DNA of 64,000 bases, from the NCBI RefSeq assembly GCF_028435365.1, contig NZ_JAGTJJ010000023.1, forward strand, positions 62,001-126,000, written 5' to 3'. A program made the position numbers and the translations under genes. The notes beneath the pieces are model-generated. The model did not search any database. It saw only the letters and a list, made by a program, of their open reading frames with translations, and was not told where the DNA came from. Source of the stretch: Polyangium jinanense. GTDB lineage: Bacteria > Myxococcota > Polyangia > Polyangiales > Polyangiaceae. Positions 43,692 through 53,200 of this stretch are shown here, piece after piece (the first letter of the stretch is position 1; each line of letters opens with the position of its first letter).

Positions 43692-43722
43692 GCCCAGCGC
43701 CGCTACCCAAGCGGCGCTGGGC
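43692..43722 (+). terminator. Perfect 12-base inverted repeat after the small lipoprotein gene
   Basis: GCCCAGCGCCGC (43692-43703), a seven-base loop, then GCGGCGCTGGGC (43711-43722). It begins nine bases after the stop codon. There is no T tract, so it may act as an mRNA 3' stabiliser or an intrinsic terminator of weak type. Its right arm merges with the start of the duplicated TPR fragment. Confidence 0.6.
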
Positions 43723-43936
43723 GGGTGGGATCAGTCGAGGCCGAGGCGCGCGCGGGCGTCGGCGTACGCGTCGCTCACCGAGAACACGATGAGCTCGCGG
43801 GCCTCGGCATTGCGACCGATCCAGGTGAGGCGCTCCTTGCCGGACGCCGGAGGCTGGTTCGTGTGGCCGCCAGCCCAGGCAATGCCCGTGAGCGCGATGT
43901 TGGGATCACCGACCGCGAGCAAGCCCGCGCGCGCAC
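43719..43936 (-). pseudogene. Truncated 3' fragment of the giant TPR gene (duplicate)
   Basis: These 218 bases match 45220-45437 (offset 1501) with about two mismatches. They encode the last part of the TPR protein (from GLLAVGDPNIALTGIAWAGG to SDAYADARARLGLD and stop). At 43936/43937 it is fused, with at most one base of overlap, to a copy of the HAD gene's 3' end. Together with the 528-base repeat it shows the tandem duplication junction. Confidence 0.88.
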
Positions 43937-44168
43937 GACGGTGCTGAAGCTCGCGGTGAACCGCAACAAGAACGAGCTCATGTGCAACGCATACGCGAAC
44001 TACATGAACAAGTGGCTCGTGACCCCGATGTTCATCCTGCCAAACCCGCAGAAAGCCGCGCCGTACCCGTGTGCGACGACGGGCTGCAAGGACGCGTCGG
44101 GCGCCTCCGTTTCGTGCGTGAACGAGGTGGGTGAGGGGATCCCGGATCAGATGGATACGGTGTTCTGA
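43936..44168 (+). pseudogene. Truncated 3' fragment of the HAD phosphatase gene
   Basis: This encodes the last 77 residues of the HAD protein (from TVLKLAVNRNKNELMCNAYA to the stop) with one codon change (an N-to-T-type change, GTGAACCC versus GTGACCCC). It has no motif I or start of its own, and it is preceded by antisense TPR sequence. A gene fragment created by the duplication. Confidence 0.88.
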
Positions 44169-44176
44169 TCGCGGAA

Positions 44177-44211
44177 ACGAAAAGGGAGGGCTCCGCGCGG
44201 GGCCCTCCCCG
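44177..44211 (-). terminator. Hairpin terminator downstream of the intact FGE-like gene
   Basis: Same hairpin as at 42656-42690: an 8-base GC stem followed, on the minus strand, by TTTTCGTTT. It sits directly after the FGE-like stop and probably ends the long minus-strand transcript that includes the two TPR genes. Confidence 0.78.
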
Positions 44212-44216
44212 GGTGT

Positions 44217-45260
44217 TCACGGGTTCCGGACGCAACGAAAGCCGAGCCCGGGGACCTCGTAGGTGTGAATGGCGGCGCCGCGGAAGGCGGTCTGGATGCC
44301 GAGGTTCGATCGATTCCAGCCGCCGCCACGCACGACGTGCACGAGCACGCCGGGCTTTTGCACATGGGGATCCGTGACGGCGTCGGCGCCATATTTGGCA
44401 TAGGTGTCGTCGCACCACTCCCAGACGTTGCCCGCGAGGTCGTGGAGCGTGCCGGTGGGCCAGCTTCGCGCGCCCTTCGGATGCGAACGCACGGGCGAGG
44501 TGCCACCGCCGTGGCAGCCGGAGTCGCCTCCGGGCGAGACGAGGACACCAATGGTGAAATCGGCGTGCTCGCAGGTGGGTTCGTCGTTGCCCCAGGGCCA
44601 TTTGCGTCCGTCGCCGCCGGTCGCCGCCCATTCCCATTGCGCCTCGGTGGGGAGGTCTTTGCCTTGGGCCTTGCAATACTTCTTGGCCTTGTCCCAGGAG
44701 ACCTCGTTGGCGGGGTGATCGGGGCGGCGCGGATAGTTCGCAAAGACTTCGAGGGTCTTCGGCGGGTCGCAGGTCTTTTCGTCGACGCATGGTTTCATGG
44801 CGGCGACGGTGACCTCGGTCTCGTCCATGCAAAACGGGCGCGTGAGGACGACGCGGTGCGGGCGATCGGAGTCGGGCTGGTGTCCCTTGCGGAGGCGGCG
44901 CGCGCCGCCATTCAAGGTAAAACCTTTGCCCATGACGAATCCGTCAGGGCCGGTTTTCGGGATGTAAACCTCGCCCGCAGGGCAATGCGGGACACACGCG
45001 CCCGTGGCCTCGTCGCAGCGCTCGATCGAGGCGCAGGTGACGCCAGCGCAGCGGGAAGGTTCGGGCGGGGGCGCGGCCGAGGGGAGGGGCGTGGGCGCCG
45101 GCGGCGGAGATGCCGCAGACGCGGGTGGGGTGGGCGCGGGGGAGGCGTCCGGGGAGGAGCAGGCGGCGGCCCCGAGGAGGAGGGCCGCCGCAGAGGAGAG
45201 CAGGCGCGAGGCCAAGCGAGGGCGGGTGGGATCAGTCGAGGCCGAGGCGCGCGCGGGCAT
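44217..45260 (-). CDS. Formylglycine-generating-enzyme-like (SUMF1-type) lipoprotein
   Basis: This 347-residue protein has a lipoprotein signal (RLLSSAAALLLGAAAC), a Pro/Ala linker and a small Cys-rich stretch (RCAGVTCASIERCDE). The FGE/sulfatase-modifying-factor domain follows: FCMDETEVT, DHPANEVSWDKAKKYC, LPTEAQWEWAA, NVWEWCDD and VVRGGGWNR near the end. Domain members oxidise a cysteine to formylglycine or, often, are non-enzymatic binding domains; being outside the cytoplasm and without a sulfatase nearby, the latter is plausible. Its ATG at 45260 overlaps the stop of the TPR gene by 29 bases, implying translational coupling. The 3' part exists in a second, truncated copy at 42696-42942. 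Confidence 0.88.
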   Translation of the reverse strand: MPARASASTDPTRPRLASRLLSSAAALLLGAAACSSPDASPAPTPPASAASPPPAPTPLPSAAPPPEPSRCAGVTCASIERCDEATGACVPHCPAGEVYIPKTGPDGFVMGKGFTLNGGARRLRKGHQPDSDRPHRVVLTRPFCMDETEVTVAAMKPCVDEKTCDPPKTLEVFANYPRRPDHPANEVSWDKAKKYCKAQGKDLPTEAQWEWAATGGDGRKWPWGNDEPTCEHADFTIGVLVSPGGDSGCHGGGTSPVRSHPKGARSWPTGTLHDLAGNVWEWCDDTYAKYGADAVTDPHVQKPGVLVHVVRGGGWNRSNLGIQTAFRGAAIHTYEVPGLGFRCVRNP

Positions 45261-45437
45261 CGGCGTACGCGTCGCTCACCGAGAAGACGATGAGCTCGCG
45301 GGCCTCGGCATTGCGACCGATCCAGGTGAGGCGCTCCTTGCCGGACGCCGGAGGCTGGTTCGTGTGGCCGCCAGCCCAGGCAATGCCCGTGAGCGCGATG
45401 TTGGGATCACCGACCGCGAGCAAGCCCGCGCGCGCAC
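45220..45437. repeat. 218-base segment duplicated at 43719-43936 (intact side)
   Basis: Intact counterpart of the truncated TPR fragment; it spans the TPR stop codon and the FGE-like start. Confidence 0.9.
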
Positions 45438-48400
45438 CCCAGCCGTTCACCGCGGTGTTGAGGGTCGAGGCGCGGTTGCCGATGTTGGCGATGACGTCGG
45501 TCGCGAGCGTGCGCACCTGCGGATCGAGGCTCGCCGGGAGCGCCTTGGCGACGCGCGCCGACGCATCGTTGAGCTTGGCCGGGTCGACACCTTGCGGGGC
45601 AAACCCGGGGCTCAGCGCCTTGAGGTACGCGGCGAGCAGCGGCCAGAGGTCGATCGGCGCGGTGCGCGCGAAGGCCGTGGCATTCGCCTGGACGACCTTG
45701 AGCGCGCGGTGAACGAGGAACGTGCGGACAGCCTCGTTCGTCGCGGCCACGAGCGGCGCGCCGAGCACGATCGTCGGTGGATGCGCGCTCGCTGCGACGC
45801 ACACCGAGCCGAGCGTGGACGACTGCAGCACCTTGAGATCCTCGATCCCGTAGGCGCGTGCGAGCTCCTTGATCTCCTCGGCGAGGTGCGCCTGCGGGGG
45901 CGGGAAGGGCGTCGCGCGGACCGACGTGACGTCGAACGGCACGGCCGTGTCGAGCATCGGCCCAGTGCGCTGCAGGAGGTCGCGGAACGCAGGCGTCATC
46001 ACGTCGGGCGCGACCAGCTCGTCGAGCGAGAGGTCGCCGGCCGCCACGCCCGCGCCCGGAAGATCGACCGCGCCGCCGTCGAGGGCCGCCACGCTGCCAC
46101 GCGCGATGCGCGCGACCTCGGGCCTTCCGCGTAGATCGGCGACGGTGGCGACGGTGCTGAAGAGGTACGGCTCGAAGCGGCCGGTGCCGAGCGCGCGGCG
46201 CGCGTCGGCGACGGCACGATCGAGCAGGACGTTCGCAGCCTGCGCCTGATCGGTGCGCTGGTAGAAGCTCGCGAGCGCGCCGAGCGCGACGTCGTCCTTG
46301 GGCCAGGTCTTGCGCGCCTGGAGCAAGGTCTGCTCGGCCTTCTTGAGGTCGCCCATCGCCTCGTAGATCTCGGCGAGCTGCGTCGTGCGACGGCACTTCG
46401 CCTCGGGCTCCTCGACGTTGTTGATGAGGATCGTCTGCTGCTCGAGGGCCTTCGCCGTGTCGCCGAGGTTCTTGTAGAGGTCGACGAGGCGCTCACGCGC
46501 GGGCTCGTTGTTCGCGAAGCGCTTCAAGACCTCCTGGTAGGAGAGCTCGGCGCGCTCGGCGTTCGGCAACGGTCCGTTGTAGAGGTCGCCGAGGCGCATG
46601 TAGAGCTCGGCCTGGCGCTCGGGCTCCGCGACGAGGCGCGCGAGCCGGATCCAGGCCTGCTCCGCGCCGCCCCAGTCGTCTTCCCTCGCGCAGACGTCGG
46701 CAAACGCCGTCAGAGCCTCGACGTGGTCGGGGTTCTGATCGAGCGCCGCCGCGAGAGCCTGCTTCGCCGCCGCCGCGTCGCCGACGTCGGCGAGCGCGCG
46801 GCCACGCAGGACCTCCATCTCGACACGCTCGGCCGGATCGGTGACGGCGTCGAGGCGACGTTCGAGGAGCGCGGCGAGCTCGGCCCGCGCGCCACTCGCG
46901 ACGTAGATCGCCTGTAAGCGCTGGAAGACGTCGAGGTACGAGGGATCAACCGCGAAGACGCTCTCGAAGGCGCCACGCGCGCGCTCGGTCTCGCTCGTCT
47001 TGTCGGCCCAGAGGACCGCGGCGAGGTAGAGGTTGCGCACGCGCTCCTCGGCCGTCGCGCTGGTCTGCGCGGCAGCTTCGAGCGTGGTCGCAGCCCCGAC
47101 GAAGTCGCCGCTCTGCTCGAGGGCGCGGGCACGTTCGAGGTGCACCACGAGGTGACCAGGCACGAGCTCGATCGCCTTTTCGAGGAGCTCGCGGGCCTTC
47201 TCGGTTTGCCCCGCACGCGTCGCGGACTCGGCAGCGCGCAGCGAGAGCGTGGCGATCTCGGAGGCGCGCTCGGTGCGGTTCGCGAGCTCGAGGTCGGCTT
47301 CGAGCGCCGTCGCCTCGTCGCCGCGCGCGCGAGCATGCGCCGCCGTTTGGCGGAGCGCCCAGAGCCCGCGAGGCTCGTTGCGATAGGCGATCTCGACCGG
47401 CTCGCGCGTCTCGTCCCAGCCGTGGATGCGGAGGCGGAGGCGCGCGGAGAGGTGCGCATGCGCGATGGCCTCGGGGCCTTCGAGCGTCCTCGCGAGCGTG
47501 AAGACGACCGGCTCGAGCTCCTCGTCGCGGCCGCCCGCGATGAGGGCGCTCGCCACGCGGCGGAGCGTCGGCAGGTGCGTAGGCGTCTCTTCGAGGATCG
47601 TGCGGCGCCAGAGCAGGCCGCTCGCCGCGTCGCCACGGCCGATCTCGTCGAGCTCGGCGAGGCGCTCGTACGCCTGGAGCCGCTCGACGGAATCCTCCGT
47701 CGCGCGGGCGTACTGCAAGAGGCCGTCGACGAGATCACTCGTGCCATGGCCCGCGAGCGCGGCGCGGTACGCGCAGAGCGGCGCGAGGAGCGTCTCGCCC
47801 GCGGCGATGGCTTGCCGCGAGAGGGCCGCGGCCTTCTCGAGGTCGCCGTCGCGCTCGTACTCGAGCGCGGCTTCGAGCGAGAAGCGCGCGGCGTCGGAGC
47901 CCGTGGAGGCAGCCGCGCGCTCGGCACGCCAGGCCGCGCGATCCGCGGGGCGCTCCGGCGAGAGGCGCTCGTAGAGCTCGCGCAGGCCGATGTCGTCGGG
48001 ACGCGCCGTGAGCGCCTGCGCGAGCAGGCCCGCCGCATGCGCCGCGCCTTCCGGCGTGATGAGGGCTTCGCGCACGAAGTCGCGGGCCTGCTCGATCGGA
48101 TCCTCGCTCGCCTGACGGCGGAGGTGGAGCCACTCGATGAGGCCGTCGCGATCGCCCACGCCGCGCGCCGTGCGCTCGCCGAGGTGCACGGAGAGCGGGA
48201 GGCGCGCGTCGATCTCGGCCGCGCCGCGGAGGAGTTTGTCGCGTTCGTCGTCGATCGAGGTGTCGGGGACCTCGACCTCGAGCAAGCGGATCGCCGCCTC
48301 CGTGAGCAAGAGCGCGGCGCGCGTGCCAGGCTCGATCGACTGCGCGAGGCCGGCGAGGACACTCGAAGCGGTCGCGGCGTCGGCGCCCGTCGCGCGAGCG

Positions 48401-50268
48401 CGCGTGGCGCCTTCGTGGGCCGGATCCGATTGGCGCGCGCGATCGTACCCTTCGGCCGCGAGCTCCGCGTCGCCCGCGAGCTCGGCGAGGAGCGCGCTCG
48501 CCAGCGCGCTGTCGCGATCCCCGTCCTCTGCACCGCGCCACGCGGCGACGGCGCGGGCGACGTTCGCGCCAGCCTTCGACTCGAGGTCGAGCTCGAGCTT
48601 GAGCGCGCGGCCCGTGCCGCTGTCGGCGGCGTGCTCGGTGTAGCCGAGGATCGCCGCCGCGAGGGCGTCGTTCTCGCCGAGGGGCTTGCCGTCGGGGCGA
48701 GCGTCGGCGAGGGCGCGGCCGAGCGCCGCGGAAGCACGCGCGCTCGGGCTGCCAGCGCCGATGACGCTGCTCGAAGACGCGTCGGTTTCGCGGGAGGCCG
48801 CGCTCGCCGCGGCGAGCAGCGGCGCGAGCTCGTCGTCGCCCGCGGCCGCGTCGACGGCCTGGTCGAAGAGCTCGCGCGAGCCTCCGGTGAGCGCCGTCAA
48901 GGAGAGGCGGTCGGCAGCCGAGAACGCGATCGTGTCGCTGCCCTCGACGGCCGCGCGCGCCGCGGCGGCGTCGCCGAGCTCGATCGCGCGGGCCGCGAGG
49001 GCGCGCCGCGCGTCGGCGTCGTGCGTGCCGTCGAGCGCGCCGCGCAGGGCCTCGATCGAGCCCGGACGCGTGTCCTTGCGCGCGGCCGCGAGCATGCCCG
49101 CGAGCCAGCCCGCGCCGCCCTTGAGGGAGGCGGTGCTGCGCAGGCGCCCGAGGCTCGACACCGCGAGGGACACGTCGCCCGCTTCGAGCGCGGCGCGCGC
49201 GCGGAGGAGCGCGTCGTACGCGGAGACGACACCGCGGATGCCACGCGGCACCACGCCGCGGTGGATCGCGACCTGCGTGAACGCGTCGCGCAGCGCCGAG
49301 AGCTCGCTCGTTTCCGGCGCGCGAACCTTCGTGAAGGCGTCGTCGGCGCTGCCGAGCGCCTCGGAGAAGCGCTGCACGTGCGGGCGCGGATCCGTGGGCA
49401 GCGAGCGCTGCGCGAGGTCCATGCGCTTCTGGGCGCCTTCCTCGTCCTCCTGGCGGATGCGCAGGACCTCGGCGCCGAGCACGGCGGCGTGGGCCCGCGC
49501 GGCCGGCGTCGGCGCGATGCGCGCCTCGGTGTCGAGCACCTCGATCGTGCCTTGCCAGTCCTGATCACGCGCGAGGAGCCCGCGGATCTGGCGATGCGCG
49601 AGCGGAGAGCTCGGCGCGAGCTCGCGCGCCTCGGCCGCGATCGCGCGCGCTGTCTGCTCCTCGCCCGCCATCGCGTAGATCTCGGACACCGCCACGAGCG
49701 CTCGCGCGCGCGCGGCCTTGTCCTCCATCGCCTCGGCTTCGGCGCGCAGCCACGCGGCCCGCTCGGCCCACGCGTCACGCTGCTGCGTGCGCACGAGGTG
49801 CGCGCTCGCGTCCTGCTCGTCGTCGAACGTGGGCGCTCCCGCGACGGGCGCGCGCTCGCGCCGCGACGGCGCGATCGGCACGTCGTCCTCGGCTTCCACC
49901 TCGGCCACGACCGCGGCCACCGGCGTCTCCACGACGGAAGGTCCCGCGGGCGTCACCGCGTCGTGGGCGCTCGTGTCCGCGGCCGGCAGCGTGTTCGTCT
50001 CGTCGACGAGGGCCTCCACGAGCCCGTCGTCCTCGGGCCTCGTGGGCAACTCGTGCCGCACGTCCTCCTTCATGCGCGCGGTCACCTCGCCGATCTCCGG
50101 CTCGCTGCCGGAGTTCCGCAGCGACGCCATCAGCTCGTCGGGCACGTGCGCCATGATGGTCGCAGCGTCGTCGTCGTCGTCTTCGATCGCGTCCTCTGCG
50201 AGGTCGATCTCGTCGTCTTGGGGCTCGCTCACGGGACCTTGATCCTTTGCTCCAGAGTCGTGGCTCAC
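45232..50268 (-). CDS. Giant TPR-repeat protein with degenerate peptidase-like C-terminal domain (second of pair)
   Basis: This protein of about 1678 residues has an N-terminus that is strongly acidic (DDEIDLAEDAIEDDDDD), without signal or membrane segments. Most of it is helical repeats of 34-36 residues with TPR spacing (for example EELARARLLEKAIELVPGHL-like units and DYWGGAEQAWIRLARL). The last 250 residues form a distinct domain (LKVLQSSTLGSVCVAASAHP, PTIVLGAPLVAATNEAVRTF, LVHRALKVVQANA), similar to the end of the preceding protein and to M48-type peptidases without the HExxH residues. GTG 50268 overlaps the upstream stop by four bases; GTG 50232 is an alternative. Likely a cytoplasmic scaffold; partner unknown. 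Confidence 0.82.
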   Translation of the reverse strand: MSHDSGAKDQGPVSEPQDDEIDLAEDAIEDDDDDAATIMAHVPDELMASLRNSGSEPEIGEVTARMKEDVRHELPTRPEDDGLVEALVDETNTLPAADTSAHDAVTPAGPSVVETPVAAVVAEVEAEDDVPIAPSRRERAPVAGAPTFDDEQDASAHLVRTQQRDAWAERAAWLRAEAEAMEDKAARARALVAVSEIYAMAGEEQTARAIAAEARELAPSSPLAHRQIRGLLARDQDWQGTIEVLDTEARIAPTPAARAHAAVLGAEVLRIRQEDEEGAQKRMDLAQRSLPTDPRPHVQRFSEALGSADDAFTKVRAPETSELSALRDAFTQVAIHRGVVPRGIRGVVSAYDALLRARAALEAGDVSLAVSSLGRLRSTASLKGGAGWLAGMLAAARKDTRPGSIEALRGALDGTHDADARRALAARAIELGDAAAARAAVEGSDTIAFSAADRLSLTALTGGSRELFDQAVDAAAGDDELAPLLAAASAASRETDASSSSVIGAGSPSARASAALGRALADARPDGKPLGENDALAAAILGYTEHAADSGTGRALKLELDLESKAGANVARAVAAWRGAEDGDRDSALASALLAELAGDAELAAEGYDRARQSDPAHEGATRARATGADAATASSVLAGLAQSIEPGTRAALLLTEAAIRLLEVEVPDTSIDDERDKLLRGAAEIDARLPLSVHLGERTARGVGDRDGLIEWLHLRRQASEDPIEQARDFVREALITPEGAAHAAGLLAQALTARPDDIGLRELYERLSPERPADRAAWRAERAAASTGSDAARFSLEAALEYERDGDLEKAAALSRQAIAAGETLLAPLCAYRAALAGHGTSDLVDGLLQYARATEDSVERLQAYERLAELDEIGRGDAASGLLWRRTILEETPTHLPTLRRVASALIAGGRDEELEPVVFTLARTLEGPEAIAHAHLSARLRLRIHGWDETREPVEIAYRNEPRGLWALRQTAAHARARGDEATALEADLELANRTERASEIATLSLRAAESATRAGQTEKARELLEKAIELVPGHLVVHLERARALEQSGDFVGAATTLEAAAQTSATAEERVRNLYLAAVLWADKTSETERARGAFESVFAVDPSYLDVFQRLQAIYVASGARAELAALLERRLDAVTDPAERVEMEVLRGRALADVGDAAAAKQALAAALDQNPDHVEALTAFADVCAREDDWGGAEQAWIRLARLVAEPERQAELYMRLGDLYNGPLPNAERAELSYQEVLKRFANNEPARERLVDLYKNLGDTAKALEQQTILINNVEEPEAKCRRTTQLAEIYEAMGDLKKAEQTLLQARKTWPKDDVALGALASFYQRTDQAQAANVLLDRAVADARRALGTGRFEPYLFSTVATVADLRGRPEVARIARGSVAALDGGAVDLPGAGVAAGDLSLDELVAPDVMTPAFRDLLQRTGPMLDTAVPFDVTSVRATPFPPPQAHLAEEIKELARAYGIEDLKVLQSSTLGSVCVAASAHPPTIVLGAPLVAATNEAVRTFLVHRALKVVQANATAFARTAPIDLWPLLAAYLKALSPGFAPQGVDPAKLNDASARVAKALPASLDPQVRTLATDVIANIGNRASTLNTAVNGWGARAGLLAVGDPNIALTGIAWAGGHTNQPPASGKERLTWIGRNAEARELIVFSVSDAYADARARLGLD

Positions 50269-53200
50269 CGGACACCCATGCCGAGCTTCTTGCGCAGCTC
50301 GAGGTAGCTGGGGGAAAGCACGAACGAGAGAAGGCGACGCGAGCGCTCGCTCTCGGTGACCACCGAGCCGAGCTGATCCCGCGGCACGCTCACGATGTCG
50401 CTCAGAACGATCGAGACGTCGCCGGCGGCGATCACCGCCATGCGATCCAGGCTGCGACGCGCCGCGTTCGTCCACGCGCGTGCATCCTGCTTGCTCGACA
50501 CGACCTTCTGGCAGACCTCGCCGATGCTCTTGCGGATCTTGCGCGAGATCTCCTTGTGCACCGCGCGCTGGATCTCGCCGTAGACCGCGTAGCCGGGGTT
50601 TTGGACCTTGATGTCGACCTCGTTGCACGCCGCGATGACCACGGACGCGACCGTGGCCTCGTCGCGCGTGCGGAGCGAGGTGATCCCGCGCCGCAGGGCG
50701 AAGACCGTGCGTGCGATGGCCGAGCGCGCCGCCGCGTCGAGCGGCGTCGTGATCCCGGGCCCGACGACGATCGCGGGCACCTCGCCGGCGACGCCGTGCA
50801 CGCCCTTCGGCTCGGGGCCGCCCACGTAGAGCTCGAAGTCGCCCTCGAAGCCCACCGCGCCCATCCACTCGGCGACCGCCACGCGCAGCGGGTGGCCGCC
50901 GCGCGAGTCGATGCGCTCCTTCTTGCCGACGTTCAGCGAGCCGAGCGTCGGGCCGAGCGCGAGCGTCACCGTCTCGGCCATGAGCACGAAGAGCTCCGCG
51001 ATCGGGCCGTTGTCCTCCGGATCGGCGATCTCGGCCATGGCCTTCGCGTCGAGCACGATCTGCGGCCGCGTCGCGACGCGACCGTCGATCCGTTTGAGCT
51101 CCGTCGAGATCGCGTCGTCGTCGCGACCGAGCGAGACGAGGCAGCCGAGCGTCGCCTGGCGGAGCGCCGCGTCCTGCCCGGCCTGCGCGATCTTCGCGAG
51201 CCGCTCGACGCGGTCGGCGTCGCACGGATCCTCGGAGAGCTTCTGCACGAGCACGTTCTTCGCGCGGCCGAGCAGGCGCTGACGGAGCGACGCCTCGTAG
51301 CTCGTGGTGAGCACGAGATCGAGCGCCTCGCCGTCGTCCGGCGACTCGTCGAGCAGCTTCACGACCGCGCTCTCGGCCTTGAGCGGATCGTTCTGCTTGT
51401 CGCGCCAGATGGCCATCGCGAGCCGCGCGGCCTCCATGCGACCCTCGCGCTTGTCGCGCTCCTGCATGAGCTGCTCGAGGATCGACGTCGCGCGCGACCA
51501 CGCGCCCGTCTTCGCCGCGACGCGCGCGAGGCGCTCGCGCACGGGCGGCGTGGACAGGCCCGCCTCGTGGAGACCCACGAGCACCTTGAGCGCCTTCTCC
51601 GGGGCGTTCAGCTTGTTCTCGTAGATGTCCACCGCCGCGACGCCGGACATCAGCCGCTGCTGCGCCGGCGCCTCGCCGATGCCCGAGAGCCGACCGAGCA
51701 GGTCCGCCGCCTCGGCGAACTTGCCCATCGTGATCGAAATCTCGCCGGCGAGCGCGAGCGCGCCGACGTGATCGGGCTCGAGCATCGTGACGTTCTCGAG
51801 CGCCGACAGCGCGCCCTCGCGATCGCCCTTCTTGCGAAGCACGCGCGCGCGCTCCCAGAAGAGCTTGCCGATTTCCGCCTCGTCGTCGGCCACGTCGAGA
51901 CGGCGCCCGATGATGTCGAGCAGCTTGTCGTCCTCGTTGCGCGAACGGACGCGGCGGAAGAGTTTGTCGAAGGCGACCGAACGGCTCGGATCCCGATCGA
52001 ATGCGCGGGCGAACGCGATCTCCGCGTCGTCGTGCGCGTCGGTGTGATCGAGCAGGATGATGCCCGCGGACTCCCAGAACGCCGCGCCGCGCGTGTCGTC
52101 CTTGCTGAGGGCGCCGAGCTGCGCGAGCGCGAGCGCCGTGGAGACGTGGTCGCCGAGCGCCTCGCTCGCCGCGCGCACGCCCTCCCACGACACGATGTCG
52201 TCCTGGCGGCGCTCGACGGCCGCGCGGAAGGTGGCGAGCGCCGCCTCCACGTTGCCCGCCGCGAGCTCCGACCAGCCGGAGAGCGCCGAAGCGTCGCTGC
52301 CCGCATCCTCGCCGAGCGCCCCGCCCACGTTCTGCAGGGCGAAGGCGCGGCGGCGCGGATCGCAGCCGGGCATCGCGAGCTCCAGGTTCGCGAGGCGCGT
52401 CGCGTCCGACGTGCCGGCGAGCAGGGGCTGCGGCGTGCTCGGCTGATCCAGCATCGCCACGAGCGCGGCCGACGCGTCCATCGCCGACCACGGCTCGTCG
52501 TCGAGGAACGTTCCCACCGCGCGGCGCGCGGCCACCTCGGCATCACGATCCTTCGCGGCGAGCGCCGCCCCGAGCCACTCGAGCGCGGCGTAGAGCTTCG
52601 GCTCCGCGTCCGCCCAGGCCGCCGCGCGCGACACCGCCGCGCCCGGGTCCTGATCGACCGTGCGCGCAAGGCGATACCGCTCCGCGCGGGCGATCGCCGT
52701 CGCTTCGTCGCCCTGGTCTTCCAGACGATCGAGCGCGCGATCGATCGCCCCACGATCACTCTGCGCCTCGGGCCACGTCAGGCGCGCGAGCCCCGCGGCG
52801 ACCGTGATGTCGCCCGAGCCCTCGGCCTCCGCCGTCTCCAGCGCCGTGAGCGCCTCGGGGCGGTCACCCGCCTCGCCCTGGCCCACCTCCAGGCCGAAGC
52901 GCTCGATCGCGATGCTCGCCGGATCGGCGCCCGCCTCCGCTGCCGTGAGCAGCGCGCGGCGACGACCGTCGAGGCTGTCGGGATCGGCCCCGCGCAGCGC
53001 CCACGCGAGCAGCGCCGCGGCCGCCTTCGACGCGCTGCCGCGCGCCTGCTCGATGAGCTCGATCGTCTTCTGCCGATCGCCGATCCGCCACGTGAGAAGC
53101 GCGGCTTCCAGGTAGAGCGCGGCGCCGAGGTCGATGTCCTCGGTCGCCGTCGCGCATGCCGACAGGATGTTCGACGCGGCCGCGAGGTCCCCTGCGCGGC

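Larger units (their letters stand above)
43936..44463. repeat. 528-base duplicated segment, copy 2
   Basis: Partner of 42415-42942. In this copy the sequence continues beyond 44463 into the intact FGE-like gene. Confidence 0.92.

Noticed and set aside
50269..52491. A continuous minus-strand frame joining the second TPR protein to sequence inside the first
   Set aside because: The upstream part overlaps the first TPR gene in another frame and looks non-coding; the GTGA overlap at 50265-50268 gives a natural start.
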